A stretch of 64,000 nt of DNA from the NCBI GenBank assembly GCA_035719105.1, contig DASTGN010000006.1, positions 285,646 to 349,645 on the forward strand, in the 5' to 3' direction. A program made the translations under genes and the position numbers. Position 1 is the first letter of the stretch. The number at the start of each line of letters is the position of its first letter. The DNA comes from UBA8389 sp035719105 (GTDB lineage Bacteria > Bacteroidota > Bacteroidia > Bacteroidales > UBA1402). The notes under the pieces are model-generated. The model did not search any database, was not told the origin of the DNA, and was given only the letters and a program-made list of their open reading frames with translations. Positions 37,512 through 45,444 of the stretch are shown piece by piece.

Positions 37512-38132
37512 TCAACGAATCACGTAAGAGCAACGCCGACTTCCTTCTACCGTATGGTCGTTGCGTTCAATTTTGAGTTTTTCACCCAACAGTTTTTGAA
37601 TGTTTTCAATTTCAGCACGGCAAAATCCGTCGCATTGAACTGCCGCTTTGCAAATGGGGCAGTTGTTTTCTACAAAAACCCATTCGTTCTCCACTTTTGA
37701 CCATTCGGCCATATACCCTTCCTTGTTTCTGATGTCTGTAAGCCGTTCCAGTTTTTCTTCCACTGTTTCGGCATTTTCGAGTGCTTTTTCGTACCGTTGA
37801 AAATCCTTTGATTTCTTATCCTCCACCAGCAATTGAAGCGCCTCAGCCCCCAAAATTCGTTGAACAGATTCCAAGATCTGTACGGTTAAGTTGGCGTGGT
37901 TGTCTGGAAATTGTATGCCTGAATTGGATGTCAAACGGTATACGATGGTTGGGCGACCTACCCCTTTGTTCATTCGCTCTGATTGCACAAGCCCTCTTTC
38001 TTCCAATTTCAGTAAATGCAACCGCATGCCTTCACTGGTCATTTCAAAAACATTGGCCAAAACCGAAGCAGTGGTAGGCCCATTCATTTTCAGGTGTCTG
38101 AGAATTTTTTGAGGTGTCTTGTTGGAGTTCAT
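37512..38132 (-). CDS. SufR-like winged-helix iron-sulfur regulator
   Basis: A 206-residue regulator. Residues ~5-70 form a DeoR/MarR-type winged helix (KILRHLKMNGPTTASVLANVFEMTSEGMRLHLLKLEERGLV). The C-terminal third carries the cysteine set NCPICKAAVQCDGFCRAE and a last Cys in SRRCSYVIR, the arrangement that binds an iron-sulfur cluster in SufR. Start 38132 is chosen because it gives the family N-terminus. It is divergent from a superoxide dismutase gene, which suggests redox control of that gene. Confidence 0.8.
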   Translation of the reverse strand: MNSNKTPQKILRHLKMNGPTTASVLANVFEMTSEGMRLHLLKLEERGLVQSERMNKGVGRPTIVYRLTSNSGIQFPDNHANLTVQILESVQRILGAEALQLLVEDKKSKDFQRYEKALENAETVEEKLERLTDIRNKEGYMAEWSKVENEWVFVENNCPICKAAVQCDGFCRAEIENIQKLLGEKLKIERNDHTVEGSRRCSYVIR

Positions 38133-38175
38133 AGAAGAATATTGAAAAAGACAAGTAAAAACTTGGCAAATGTAG

Positions 38176-38183
38176 TATATTTG
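38176..38183 (+). promoter_or_regulatory. TATATTTG -7 box of the superoxide dismutase gene
   Basis: Perfect TAnnTTTG match 24 bases before the ATG, in the 75-base gap shared with the SufR-like gene. Any operator would have to lie here. Confidence 0.6.
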
Positions 38184-38207
38184 CTTTAAACCAACAACAA
38201 TTAAACG

Positions 38208-38864
38208 ATGATACACCTACTTATACTTGGAATTAGTTTCCTGAATTTGAATATTTTGTCGGCAACTTTGCCAGCAATGCCCTATTCGTACGATGCTTTG
38301 GAACCCTACATCGATGCCAAAACGATGGAAATCCACTACACCAAACACTATCAAACCTATCTGACCAATTTTACCAAGGCTATTGCCGGAACGGATGCCG
38401 AGAATCAGTCTGTGGAGGAGATACTGGCTCATGCTGACAAAAATGCACCTTTGGTTCGCAATAACGGTGGTGGCTATTATAACCACCAGCTGTATTTTTC
38501 CCTACTTTCCCCGACACCTTCACTGACTCCTTCGGGAGCACTTGCTGTGGCTATCAATGCCAAGTGGGGAAGTCTGGATCATTTCAAGGATGCTTTCAAC
38601 AAAGCGGCAATGGGTCGTTTTGGCTCCGGTTGGGCTTGGTTGGTCGTTCAAAACGGCTCGCTTGACATTTGCTCAACGCCCAATCAGGACAATCCATTGA
38701 TGCCAGATGCTGGTTGCAGCGGGAAACCCATCCTATGCATCGATGTTTGGGAACATGCCTATTACCTGAAATATCAGAACCGTCGTGCCGATTATGTTTC
38801 CGCTTTTTGGAATGTCATGAATTGGGACGTAGTCGAAGCACTTTACGAAAAAGCGATCCAATAA
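38208..38864 (+). CDS. Fe/Mn superoxide dismutase with N-terminal hydrophobic extension
   Basis: A 218-residue dismutase. Metal ligands are in MEIHYTKHYQTY, GGGYYNHQLYF and CIDVWEHAYYLKY (Asp and His). GRFGSGWAWL is the usual mid-domain signature. Unlike common Bacteroides enzymes that begin near the MPxLPY segment, this one has about 20 extra hydrophobic residues (MIHLLILGISFLNLNILSA) before LPAMPYSYDALEP. It could be a signal peptide or anchor, though its n-region has no Lys or Arg. The SufR-like gene is divergent. Confidence 0.9.
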   Translation: MIHLLILGISFLNLNILSATLPAMPYSYDALEPYIDAKTMEIHYTKHYQTYLTNFTKAIAGTDAENQSVEEILAHADKNAPLVRNNGGGYYNHQLYFSLLSPTPSLTPSGALAVAINAKWGSLDHFKDAFNKAAMGRFGSGWAWLVVQNGSLDICSTPNQDNPLMPDAGCSGKPILCIDVWEHAYYLKYQNRRADYVSAFWNVMNWDVVEALYEKAIQ

Positions 38865-38924
38865 TATCCACTGTGTCAACTATTTTTCGGAATTTTTGTA
38901 TCTTGGGATTTTAAACCTTAAGAT

Positions 38925-39956
38925 ATGAATATTCCGAAAAACCTGACTGCTTTGATCGTCGATAAAATCCGTCTGGCTCAGACGGGTCGTGTTTATGATG
39001 AAGTGGTTCTACCCGACACCGCTTTACCGGTTTTGAAAAACGAATACTTGTTTTTCCTGAAGCCCGAAATTACCATGCCCTCCGATACCATCCAATTGGA
39101 GCCGATCATAGACCTGGTCTTAAAACAGTTGGATACTTTCGGATTGGTCATTCACGATGTTAGAATCTTGTCAGCCAGTTATTTGGAAACTTTTAATCTG
39201 ATTGATCAACATTATGGAGTCATTTCGTTCGTATCCAATCAAGGAAAAAACGCCTTGACAGAAAGTGCAAAAACGCGATTCCAAGAGCTTTATGGAGTTC
39301 GGGCTGATGAATCCAATGTCCTGGGAGCCATGGAGTTCCTTCGTAAATACCCATTTTTCAACGACCATTCTTTAGACTGCATGTGGCAGAACTCCGAAAA
39401 CAACCGATTGGGCAGTGGCACCTACGTCGAAAAATTACGAATCGACCAGGAAGAAGTCTACCTGCTCAACGGTTTTCATCCCAAACAGCTCCGTCATTTC
39501 ACCGAACCAAGTCGCAGCATCGTCTTGTTCAATATTTCTGGCGATCGCCCGTGGAAGGAGGCCAGAGAACGCTTTGCGGGAGCCACCGACCCCAGAAAAG
39601 CCGTTGATGGAAGTCTTCGCCGACTTTTGCTGGAACGAAAATCCGAATTCGGTATTCCCGATGTCTCACAAAGTTTCAACGGTATCCATTTATCGGCAGG
39701 CCCGGTGGAAGCCTTAATCGAGTTGCACCGCTTTGATTCTGACCATTCTAATCCAGATGGTGAAGCTGATTTCAAGGATTTTTCATTCGGGCGAGCCTTG
39801 TTGAACGAGTTTGGAGAAATTCCGGAACCCTTGCTGAACAACGCTGCACTCGACGTGGAAGGCAAGTTCACTACAGTCTTTGACCTCACCGAAAACTTAG
39901 ATTCCGATGAGGCTATCCTTCTTTTGAAGAAATGTTTAAAAGGATACACTTTGTAG
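38925..39956 (+). CDS. Large divergent nucleoside-diphosphate-kinase-like protein
   Basis: A 343-residue protein, more than twice the usual 140 residues of nucleoside-diphosphate kinase. Residues ~40-100 resemble the NDK N-terminus (LFFLKPEI then a long helix and HYG). Around residues 210-270 the second half appears: WKEARERFAGATDPRKAVDGSLRR and then SQSFNGIHLSAGPVEALIEL. This matches the GATDPxxAxxGTLR and NxxHGSDxxExAxxEI motifs, including the phosphate-accepting His. A ~110-residue insert separates the two parts. Whether it is an active kinase is not known. Confidence 0.6.
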   Translation: MNIPKNLTALIVDKIRLAQTGRVYDEVVLPDTALPVLKNEYLFFLKPEITMPSDTIQLEPIIDLVLKQLDTFGLVIHDVRILSASYLETFNLIDQHYGVISFVSNQGKNALTESAKTRFQELYGVRADESNVLGAMEFLRKYPFFNDHSLDCMWQNSENNRLGSGTYVEKLRIDQEEVYLLNGFHPKQLRHFTEPSRSIVLFNISGDRPWKEARERFAGATDPRKAVDGSLRRLLLERKSEFGIPDVSQSFNGIHLSAGPVEALIELHRFDSDHSNPDGEADFKDFSFGRALLNEFGEIPEPLLNNAALDVEGKFTTVFDLTENLDSDEAILLLKKCLKGYTL

Positions 39957-39991
39957 TACCAAAAATGTAATTTTAATATTATTTTTGAGGC

Positions 39992-40501
39992 ATGAGCGAC
40001 GTTGCTTTTTCATGGACAGATTTGGGGGATATTATAGAGGGTCGCCCCAATTTAGGAAACTTTACAAAAGTTGAGGTCTACCGGTTGATGCAGTACACCA
40101 TGAGGGCAGTACTCGAAGCGGAATACGGAGACGATGAGTGCCGACGATTACTTTCCCGTGCCGGAAAAATCTCTGGATTTTCCTTTTGTCAGACAAAATT
40201 GGATGTTTCGTTGCCACTCAATAGTTTCGTTGCCCGATTGCATGAAAAACTAGAAGAAATGGGCATTGGCATCTTAAGAATAGAAAAAATCGATGCAGAA
40301 AATTTACGACTGATCGTCACTCTTTCCGAAGATCTCGATTGCTCTGGGCTTCCGGTAAATGGATATACCGTTTGCGACTACGATGAAGGTTTTTTTGCTG
40401 GCATTTTCGAATGTTATACCGGCAAAGAATTTGAAGTCAAAGAAATAGATTGTTGGTCTACCGGTGACCGAACTTGTCGTTTCACAATCAATCCAATATA
40501 A
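39992..40501 (+). CDS. V4R-domain protein
   Basis: A 169-residue protein ending in a V4R (4-vinyl-reductase) domain: DEGFFAGIFECYTGKEFEVKEIDCWSTGDRTCRFTI. This domain binds small hydrophobic ligands and often sits in front of signalling modules. It ends 8 bases before a soluble histidine kinase, so it is probably the sensor partner. TATTTTTG at 39980-39987 matches the -7 consensus but lies only 4 bases before the ATG. That would give a leaderless or nearly leaderless message if used. Confidence 0.72.
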   Translation: MSDVAFSWTDLGDIIEGRPNLGNFTKVEVYRLMQYTMRAVLEAEYGDDECRRLLSRAGKISGFSFCQTKLDVSLPLNSFVARLHEKLEEMGIGILRIEKIDAENLRLIVTLSEDLDCSGLPVNGYTVCDYDEGFFAGIFECYTGKEFEVKEIDCWSTGDRTCRFTINPI

Positions 40502-40509
40502 ATAGTTCT

Positions 40510-41628
40510 ATGACTGAAGGTGAACGTCAAGAATTGTCAAAACTGAATGAAGCGATCAAACAATTGCTTCAAGGGAAAAAAAACATACGCTTCGAGTCAA
40601 CCCCTGTATCGGATGTGCCCGAAATAAATGAACTGCAAACATCGGTTGCCAACCTTCTAAATCAATACAACCAGAGTTACGATTTTGTTTTGGACTTATC
40701 CAAAGGGAAGTTGGAAACGGAACCTCCGTTGAAAAACAACATGATTGCTCCATTTAAGCAACTTCAAGCTGATTTGAAGCATTTGACCTGGCAAATACAT
40801 CAGATTTCTGAAGGGGACTTGGAACAAAATGTTTCCTTTTCAGGTGATTTTTCGGTTTCAATCAACAAAATGATTGATTCGCTTCGTGAAAAGCAACGTA
40901 TCAGCGAATTAAACCAAAAATATCTGAATGATTTAGAAGAGTTGAATGCCAGTAAAGACAAGCTCTTTTCCATCATCGCCCACGATCTCAAGAATCCGTT
41001 TTCAGGATTGATCAATTTAAGCGACATGGTGTTGAGCGATTTTAAGGAGAATCATTTTGAAAACATCGGTGAATATGCCGCTTTGCTTAAAACTTTTTCT
41101 CTGCAAGGCTACAAATTACTGATCAATCTATTGGATTGGGCTAAGGTGCAATCCAATACCGTACAAGTCCATTTAGAAATATTGGAACTAAGTGAAGTGG
41201 TTGATCTTTCCAAAGCTTTGGTCGAACCGGTAGCCATGCAGAAGAAAATTATCATCAACAAGTGCTTAACTGAACAGGTGCGCGTTATTGCTGACACCAA
41301 CATGCTCCAGACCGTCTTACGAAATTTGCTGAGCAATGCAGTAAAATTCACCCCAAGTGGAGGCACGATCGTCGTATCAACCGAAAAAACCGAATCAGCC
41401 GTTAAAATAAGCATCCAGGACAATGGGGTAGGAATGAGCCCGGAAAATCTGAAACGCTTGTTTCGGATCGATAGCCCATTCAGCACCAGTGGAACGGCGA
41501 ATGAATTCGGGTCTGGACTTGGTTTGATTCTTTGCAAAGACTTCCTCCAAAAAATGAATAGCGAAATTCAAGTCGAAAGTGTCGTGGGCATGGGGTCTAC
41601 GTTTAGCTTTACACTCCCCACCGCTTAA
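40510..41628 (+). CDS. Soluble sensor histidine kinase
   Basis: A 372-residue kinase without membrane segments. A HAMP/coiled region (LTWQIHQISEGDLEQNVSFSG) leads to the phospho-acceptor box FSIIAHDLKNPFSG. The ATPase domain has the N box LLSNAVKFTPSGG, G1 DNGVGMSPENL and G2 GSGLGLILCKDF. Start taken as the ATG at 40510, 8 bases after the V4R gene. An upstream in-frame TTG lies inside that gene. No response regulator is adjacent, so the output is encoded elsewhere. Confidence 0.88.
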   Translation: MTEGERQELSKLNEAIKQLLQGKKNIRFESTPVSDVPEINELQTSVANLLNQYNQSYDFVLDLSKGKLETEPPLKNNMIAPFKQLQADLKHLTWQIHQISEGDLEQNVSFSGDFSVSINKMIDSLREKQRISELNQKYLNDLEELNASKDKLFSIIAHDLKNPFSGLINLSDMVLSDFKENHFENIGEYAALLKTFSLQGYKLLINLLDWAKVQSNTVQVHLEILELSEVVDLSKALVEPVAMQKKIIINKCLTEQVRVIADTNMLQTVLRNLLSNAVKFTPSGGTIVVSTEKTESAVKISIQDNGVGMSPENLKRLFRIDSPFSTSGTANEFGSGLGLILCKDFLQKMNSEIQVESVVGMGSTFSFTLPTA

Positions 41629-41644
41629 ATGAATCACTATACCG

Positions 41645-42421
41645 ATGAAAATCGCAACCATACAAATATCGCTTATTTTTCTTCTGCTGGCTTGCATGGA
41701 ATCCTGTACTCCTCCCATTTGGAATAAAATGCAAAAACGTGCGGCAATAATTCAAGGTCTTGCTACTATACCCGAACACCATATACTATGGACCGATGAT
41801 TTTGAAAACTGGAATCAAAATTGGGTGGATGAGGCCGAAGTACCTGCTCAAATTCGTTTTCTTATCACTGACAGTTGTTTGGACGTCATCGCTCCCAAAG
41901 GGCTGACACTTTGGAACAAAACACTTTTGAAAGGGAACATTGACATTCGTTATCAAATTCGAGCGGTATCCGGTTCTGATCCAAACGATCGTTGCAGCGA
42001 CTTGAATTGTTTCTGGATGGCATCCGACCCCTTGCATCCGGATTCCATCTTTGCAAGAAAAGATTTTCGGGCAGGTGTTTTCGGCAAATACTACAGCCTC
42101 AATCTCTATTACGTCGGTTATGGCGGAAACAGCAATTCGACCACCCGTTTTCGTCGATACGATGGCCAATACGACACGTTTGTTCAATCGAAGCAACGAC
42201 CTTCCATTCAGAAAGAATATACGGATTCAGAACATCTCATCAAGCCAAATCACTGGTACCAAATCATGATTTCCGTCAAAGACGGTCGAGTACAATATTG
42301 GTCAGACAACGTGATGCTTTTTGAATACCTTGACCCAGCACCGCTCACCAAGGGCTGGTTTGGTATGCGCACCACTCAGAACCACTTCCAAGTCAGGCAT
42401 TTCACTGTTTCAATACCTTAA
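41645..42421 (+). CDS. YesU-like (DUF1961/DUF6250) lipoprotein
   Basis: A 258-residue probable lipoprotein (LIFLLLACMESC with Cys near residue 17). The rest reads as a concanavalin-like beta sandwich: WTDDFENWNQNWVDE, then NCFWMASDP, YVGYGGNSNSTTRFRRYDG and KGWFGMRTTQNHFQVRHF. It resembles B. subtilis YesU (DUF1961), encoded with rhamnogalacturonan-degradation genes, and Bacteroidetes DUF6250 proteins. A carbohydrate-binding or lyase-type role in pectin use is plausible. It overlaps nothing and starts 16 bases after the kinase. Confidence 0.65.
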   Translation: MKIATIQISLIFLLLACMESCTPPIWNKMQKRAAIIQGLATIPEHHILWTDDFENWNQNWVDEAEVPAQIRFLITDSCLDVIAPKGLTLWNKTLLKGNIDIRYQIRAVSGSDPNDRCSDLNCFWMASDPLHPDSIFARKDFRAGVFGKYYSLNLYYVGYGGNSNSTTRFRRYDGQYDTFVQSKQRPSIQKEYTDSEHLIKPNHWYQIMISVKDGRVQYWSDNVMLFEYLDPAPLTKGWFGMRTTQNHFQVRHFTVSIP

Positions 42422-42500
42422 AAATCATCCGTTTTTTTGTTGTCGTTGCTTGCATATTTTTACAGAAATTATTCGAATAAATATGCACTTAAATTCCAAT

Positions 42501-42557
42501 TTTGTGCATTTTTTAGGGCTAATTTTACCTTTGCCCACAATAAAACCGTTAACTTTG
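42501..42557 (+). promoter_or_regulatory. Consensus promoter(s) of the methylmalonyl-CoA operon
   Basis: TTTG (42501-42504), a 21-base spacer and TACCTTTG (42526-42533) form a near-ideal Bacteroidetes promoter. A second -7 match, TAACTTTG, lies at 42550-42557. The leader to the epimerase gene would be about 100-120 bases, with no recognised riboswitch. Confidence 0.65.
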
Positions 42558-42656
42558 CAGCGTTTTAAAAAAACCGGTTATTAACCTTTGTCCGGCCATA
42601 AAAAACGATAGTCGCTTAACCGCCACGACCGCACCGGATGAACCATTTTCCATCGT

Positions 42657-43067
42657 ATGAAACCTACACACATTGAACATCTTGGTATTGCCGTAACCAG
42701 CTTGGAAGCAGCCATTCCTTTCTACGAAAAGCTTCTTGGCACATCTTGTTACAGCATCGAAGAAGTTGCCGAACAAAAAGTAAAGACCGCCTTTTTCAAA
42801 ATTGGTCAAACCAAAATTGAATTGCTCGAATCTACCGATCCTGAAGGCCCAATCGGTAAATTCCTAGAAAATAAAGGCCCAGGTGTGCATCATGTTGCAT
42901 TCAACGTCGAAGGCCTTCAAGCCAACCTCGATGAATCCGAAGCAAATGGCATCCGCCTTATCGACAAGACACCGCGCAAGGGAGCCGAAGGTTTGAACAT
43001 CGCGTTCCTACATCCAAAATCCACCTTTGGTGTTCTGATGGAACTTTGTGAAAATCCCAACAAATAA
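42657..43067 (+). CDS. mce: Methylmalonyl-CoA epimerase
   Basis: A 136-residue vicinal-oxygen-chelate enzyme converting (R)- and (S)-methylmalonyl-CoA. Metal ligands fit His in IEHLGIAV, Gln in KVKTAFFKIGQTKIELLES, His in GVHHVAFNVE and Glu in VLMELCEN. It heads an operon with the carboxyltransferase genes, linking succinate-derived methylmalonyl-CoA to propionyl-CoA. Length is normal. Confidence 0.94.
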   Translation: MKPTHIEHLGIAVTSLEAAIPFYEKLLGTSCYSIEEVAEQKVKTAFFKIGQTKIELLESTDPEGPIGKFLENKGPGVHHVAFNVEGLQANLDESEANGIRLIDKTPRKGAEGLNIAFLHPKSTFGVLMELCENPNK

Positions 43068-43088
43068 CTTTCAATAATAATTTCACTT

Positions 43089-44642
43089 ATGAGTGCACAA
43101 CTGGAAAAAGTAAAAGAGTTAATCGACTTACGCATCGAAGCGCGATTGGGGGGTGGCCAAAAAGCCATCGACAAACAACACGACAAAGGCAAATACACTG
43201 CCCGTGAACGTATTTCGATGTTGCTGGACGAAGGCAGTTTTGAAGAGTTCGATATGTTTGTAAAGCACCGTTGTACCAACTTCGGTCAAGATAAGAAGCA
43301 TTACCTGGGAGACGGTGTCGTAACCGGTTATGGAACGATCGAGGGTCGTTTGGTATATGTTTTTGCGCAAGATTTCACTGTTTGGGGCGGTTCCTTGTCC
43401 GAAACGATGGCTCAAAAAATTTGCAAAGTGATGGATCAAGCCATGAAAATGGGTGCTCCCGTCATTGGAATCAACGACTCGGGTGGTGCCCGCATTCAAG
43501 AAGGAATCAACGCTTTGGCCGGTTATGCCGAAATCTTTCAACGCAACATCATGGCTTCCGGTGTTATTCCACAAATTTCCGGCATTTTCGGTCCTTGTGC
43601 CGGCGGTGCAGTTTACTCACCCGCTTTGACCGACTTCACCATCATGACCAAAGGAACGTCCTACATGTTCCTGACTGGCCCCAAGGTCGTCAAGACCGTT
43701 ACTGGCGAAGACGTTACCCAAGAACAACTCGGAGGCGCTTCCGTACATGCCAGCAAATCCGGAGTCACTCATTTTGCTGTTGATGGCGAAGAAGAAGGTT
43801 TGGAACTGATTCGCAAATTGCTCTCCTTTCTACCTCAAAACAACCTCGAAGAAACACCTCGCCTGAAGTGTACCGATCCCATCAACCGTTTGGACGACAT
43901 TTTGAACGACATCATCCCCGACAGTCCCAACAAACCTTACGATATGTTTGAAGTGATCGGTGGTATTGTGGACCACGGTGAATTTTTGCAGGTTCACGGT
44001 GACTTTGCTAAGAACATCATCATCGGTTTCGCCCGCTTCAATGGCCAAGCCGTCGGCATTGTGGCCAACCAGCCCAAAATGCTCGCCGGTGTACTTGACA
44101 GCAACGCTTCTCGAAAAGCTGCCCGATTTGTCCGTTTCTGCGACGCATTCAATATTCCTTTAGTTTCTCTCGTGGACGTACCAGGTTTCTTGCCGGGTAC
44201 CGGTCAGGAATACGGCGGTGTCATCACCCACGGAGCCAAGTTGCTCTACGCTTATGGCGAAGCAACCGTTCCCAAGGTTACCGTCACACTGCGCAAATCC
44301 TATGGTGGAGCTCACATCGTTATGAGTTGCAAGCAATTGCGTGGTGATATCAACTACGCATGGCCTACTGCTGAAATCGCTGTAATGGGCGCTTCCGGTG
44401 CTGTTGAAGTACTGTATGCCAAAGAAGTAGCTGCTTCCGAAGATCCCGCCGCCACTGCTGCTGCCAAGGAAAAGGAATACGCTGATGCATTCCAGAACCC
44501 TTATCGCGCCGCACAGTACGGTTACATCGACGATGTCATCGAACCTCGCAACACACGTTTCCGTGTGATCCGCGCGCTCGAACAGCTGCAAACCAAGAAA
44601 TTGGTGAACCCAGCTAAGAAACACGGTAACATTCCTTTATAA
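43089..44642 (+). CDS. mmdA: Methylmalonyl-CoA decarboxylase/carboxyltransferase alpha subunit
   Basis: A 517-residue carboxyltransferase of the MmdA/PccB type. The acyl-CoA carboxyltransferase halves are clear: N-terminal GGGQKAIDKQHDKGKYTARER, oxyanion SGGARIQEG and FGPCAGGAVYSPA, and C-terminal LVDVPGFLPGTGQEYGGVI and GASGAVEVLY. It transfers CO2 between methylmalonyl-CoA and biotin on the carrier protein encoded two genes downstream. It releases propionyl-CoA in fermentation, or makes methylmalonyl-CoA in reverse. Confidence 0.93.
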   Translation: MSAQLEKVKELIDLRIEARLGGGQKAIDKQHDKGKYTARERISMLLDEGSFEEFDMFVKHRCTNFGQDKKHYLGDGVVTGYGTIEGRLVYVFAQDFTVWGGSLSETMAQKICKVMDQAMKMGAPVIGINDSGGARIQEGINALAGYAEIFQRNIMASGVIPQISGIFGPCAGGAVYSPALTDFTIMTKGTSYMFLTGPKVVKTVTGEDVTQEQLGGASVHASKSGVTHFAVDGEEEGLELIRKLLSFLPQNNLEETPRLKCTDPINRLDDILNDIIPDSPNKPYDMFEVIGGIVDHGEFLQVHGDFAKNIIIGFARFNGQAVGIVANQPKMLAGVLDSNASRKAARFVRFCDAFNIPLVSLVDVPGFLPGTGQEYGGVITHGAKLLYAYGEATVPKVTVTLRKSYGGAHIVMSCKQLRGDINYAWPTAEIAVMGASGAVEVLYAKEVAASEDPAATAAAKEKEYADAFQNPYRAAQYGYIDDVIEPRNTRFRVIRALEQLQTKKLVNPAKKHGNIPL

Positions 44643-44652
44643 ATTCGAAGCC

Positions 44653-44847
44653 ATGGCTATTTTTTATAACAGCGAAAAACAAGTGAGCGAAGAAGTTGCT
44701 GCTGCCATTGGGTTAGCCCTCTTCCATCTGAACCAAGAAGTCCACGACGTCGAAAATACCATTCTAACTTTCGGTAAAGCAAGTCGTACCTATTCTCCCT
44801 GGAGTTCCAAAATATATGGTATTCGTCAGTTGCCTAACAGAAGATAA
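44653..44847 (+). CDS. MmdE/OadG C-terminal-like small subunit
   Basis: A 64-residue protein with no membrane segment. Its sequence (EEVAAAIGLALFHLNQEVHD, then YSPWSSKIYGIRQLP) resembles only the C-terminal assembly part of OadG/MmdD delta subunits. This recalls the 55-residue epsilon subunit MmdE of Veillonella, itself similar to the delta C-terminus. It sits exactly between the alpha subunit and the biotin carrier, as an assembly protein would. The N-terminal membrane anchor of delta is absent here. Confidence 0.72.
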   Translation: MAIFYNSEKQVSEEVAAAIGLALFHLNQEVHDVENTILTFGKASRTYSPWSSKIYGIRQLPNRR

Positions 44848-44864
44848 TATAAAAAAAACATACA

Positions 44865-45296
44865 ATGAAAGAATTCAAATACACCATCAATGGTAATTCA
44901 TATACTGTTGAAATCATTAAAGAAGACGGTGCAGAAGTTGAACTAACTGTAAACGGCACTGCTTATACCGTAGAAATAGAAGAAGAAATCACGGAAGAAC
45001 CCAAAAAAATCACACGTCCTGCTGCAGCTCCGACCAAACCTACCGGTGAACCGGTTCTGGGCACTAAAAAGAATGTGTCTGCAGGAGGTGCTGTAAAGGC
45101 TCCACTTCCCGGTGTCGTCTTGGAAGTTTGTGTCAAAGTTGGCGATACCGTCAAAGTTGGCGATAAAGTATTGCTGCTCGAAGCTATGAAAATGGAAAAC
45201 ACCATTGCCAGCGATATTGCTGGAAAGGTTTTGGAAATTAAGGTGGAGGCTGGCGTGACCGTATTAGAAGGTACCGAAATGATCATGATAGGATAG
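44865..45296 (+). CDS. mmdC: Biotin carboxyl carrier protein (gamma subunit)
   Basis: A 143-residue biotin carrier. A short N-terminal domain (KEFKYTINGNSYTVEI) is followed by a Pro/Ala/Lys-rich linker (about 47-65) and a biotinyl domain with the EAMKMEN motif, biotin on Lys109. It shuttles CO2 for the carboxyltransferase. No beta (Na+-pump) subunit follows; instead a large palindrome and convergent gldL come next. So either the beta subunit is elsewhere or the complex is a soluble transcarboxylase or carboxylase. Confidence 0.92.
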   Translation: MKEFKYTINGNSYTVEIIKEDGAEVELTVNGTAYTVEIEEEITEEPKKITRPAAAPTKPTGEPVLGTKKNVSAGGAVKAPLPGVVLEVCVKVGDTVKVGDKVLLLEAMKMENTIASDIAGKVLEIKVEAGVTVLEGTEMIMIG

Positions 45297-45417
45297 ATGT
45301 CTCAATAGAGAGCCAATCTCAGCGTTACTGCTTATTCGACAATCCTCACGTACCTAAAGTACGCTCCGGTATGTCTCATAATCAGTGCCTTGACCTTGGC
45401 TCTCTATTGAAACATCT
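45295..45417. repeat. Large imperfect palindrome between convergent genes
   Basis: Arms 45295-45316 and 45396-45417 are 22-bp inverted repeats with one mismatch (core TCAATAGAGAGCCAA). The interior also folds: CGTAC-CTAAA-GTACG at the tip, with GACA/TGTC, TTAT/ATAA and ACTG/CAGT between. It starts within the carrier gene stop codon and ends 28 bases before gldL ends. Possible roles are a dispersed palindromic repeat, a small RNA or a bidirectional terminator; sequence alone does not decide. Confidence 0.7.
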
Positions 45418-45444
45418 TGTACCGTATTGCCAAAAAACACACTT

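Noticed and set aside
42558..42656. Riboswitch in the leader of the methylmalonyl-CoA epimerase gene
   Set aside because: Despite the pathway link to cobalamin, no B12-box-like sequence was found in the roughly 100-base leader.
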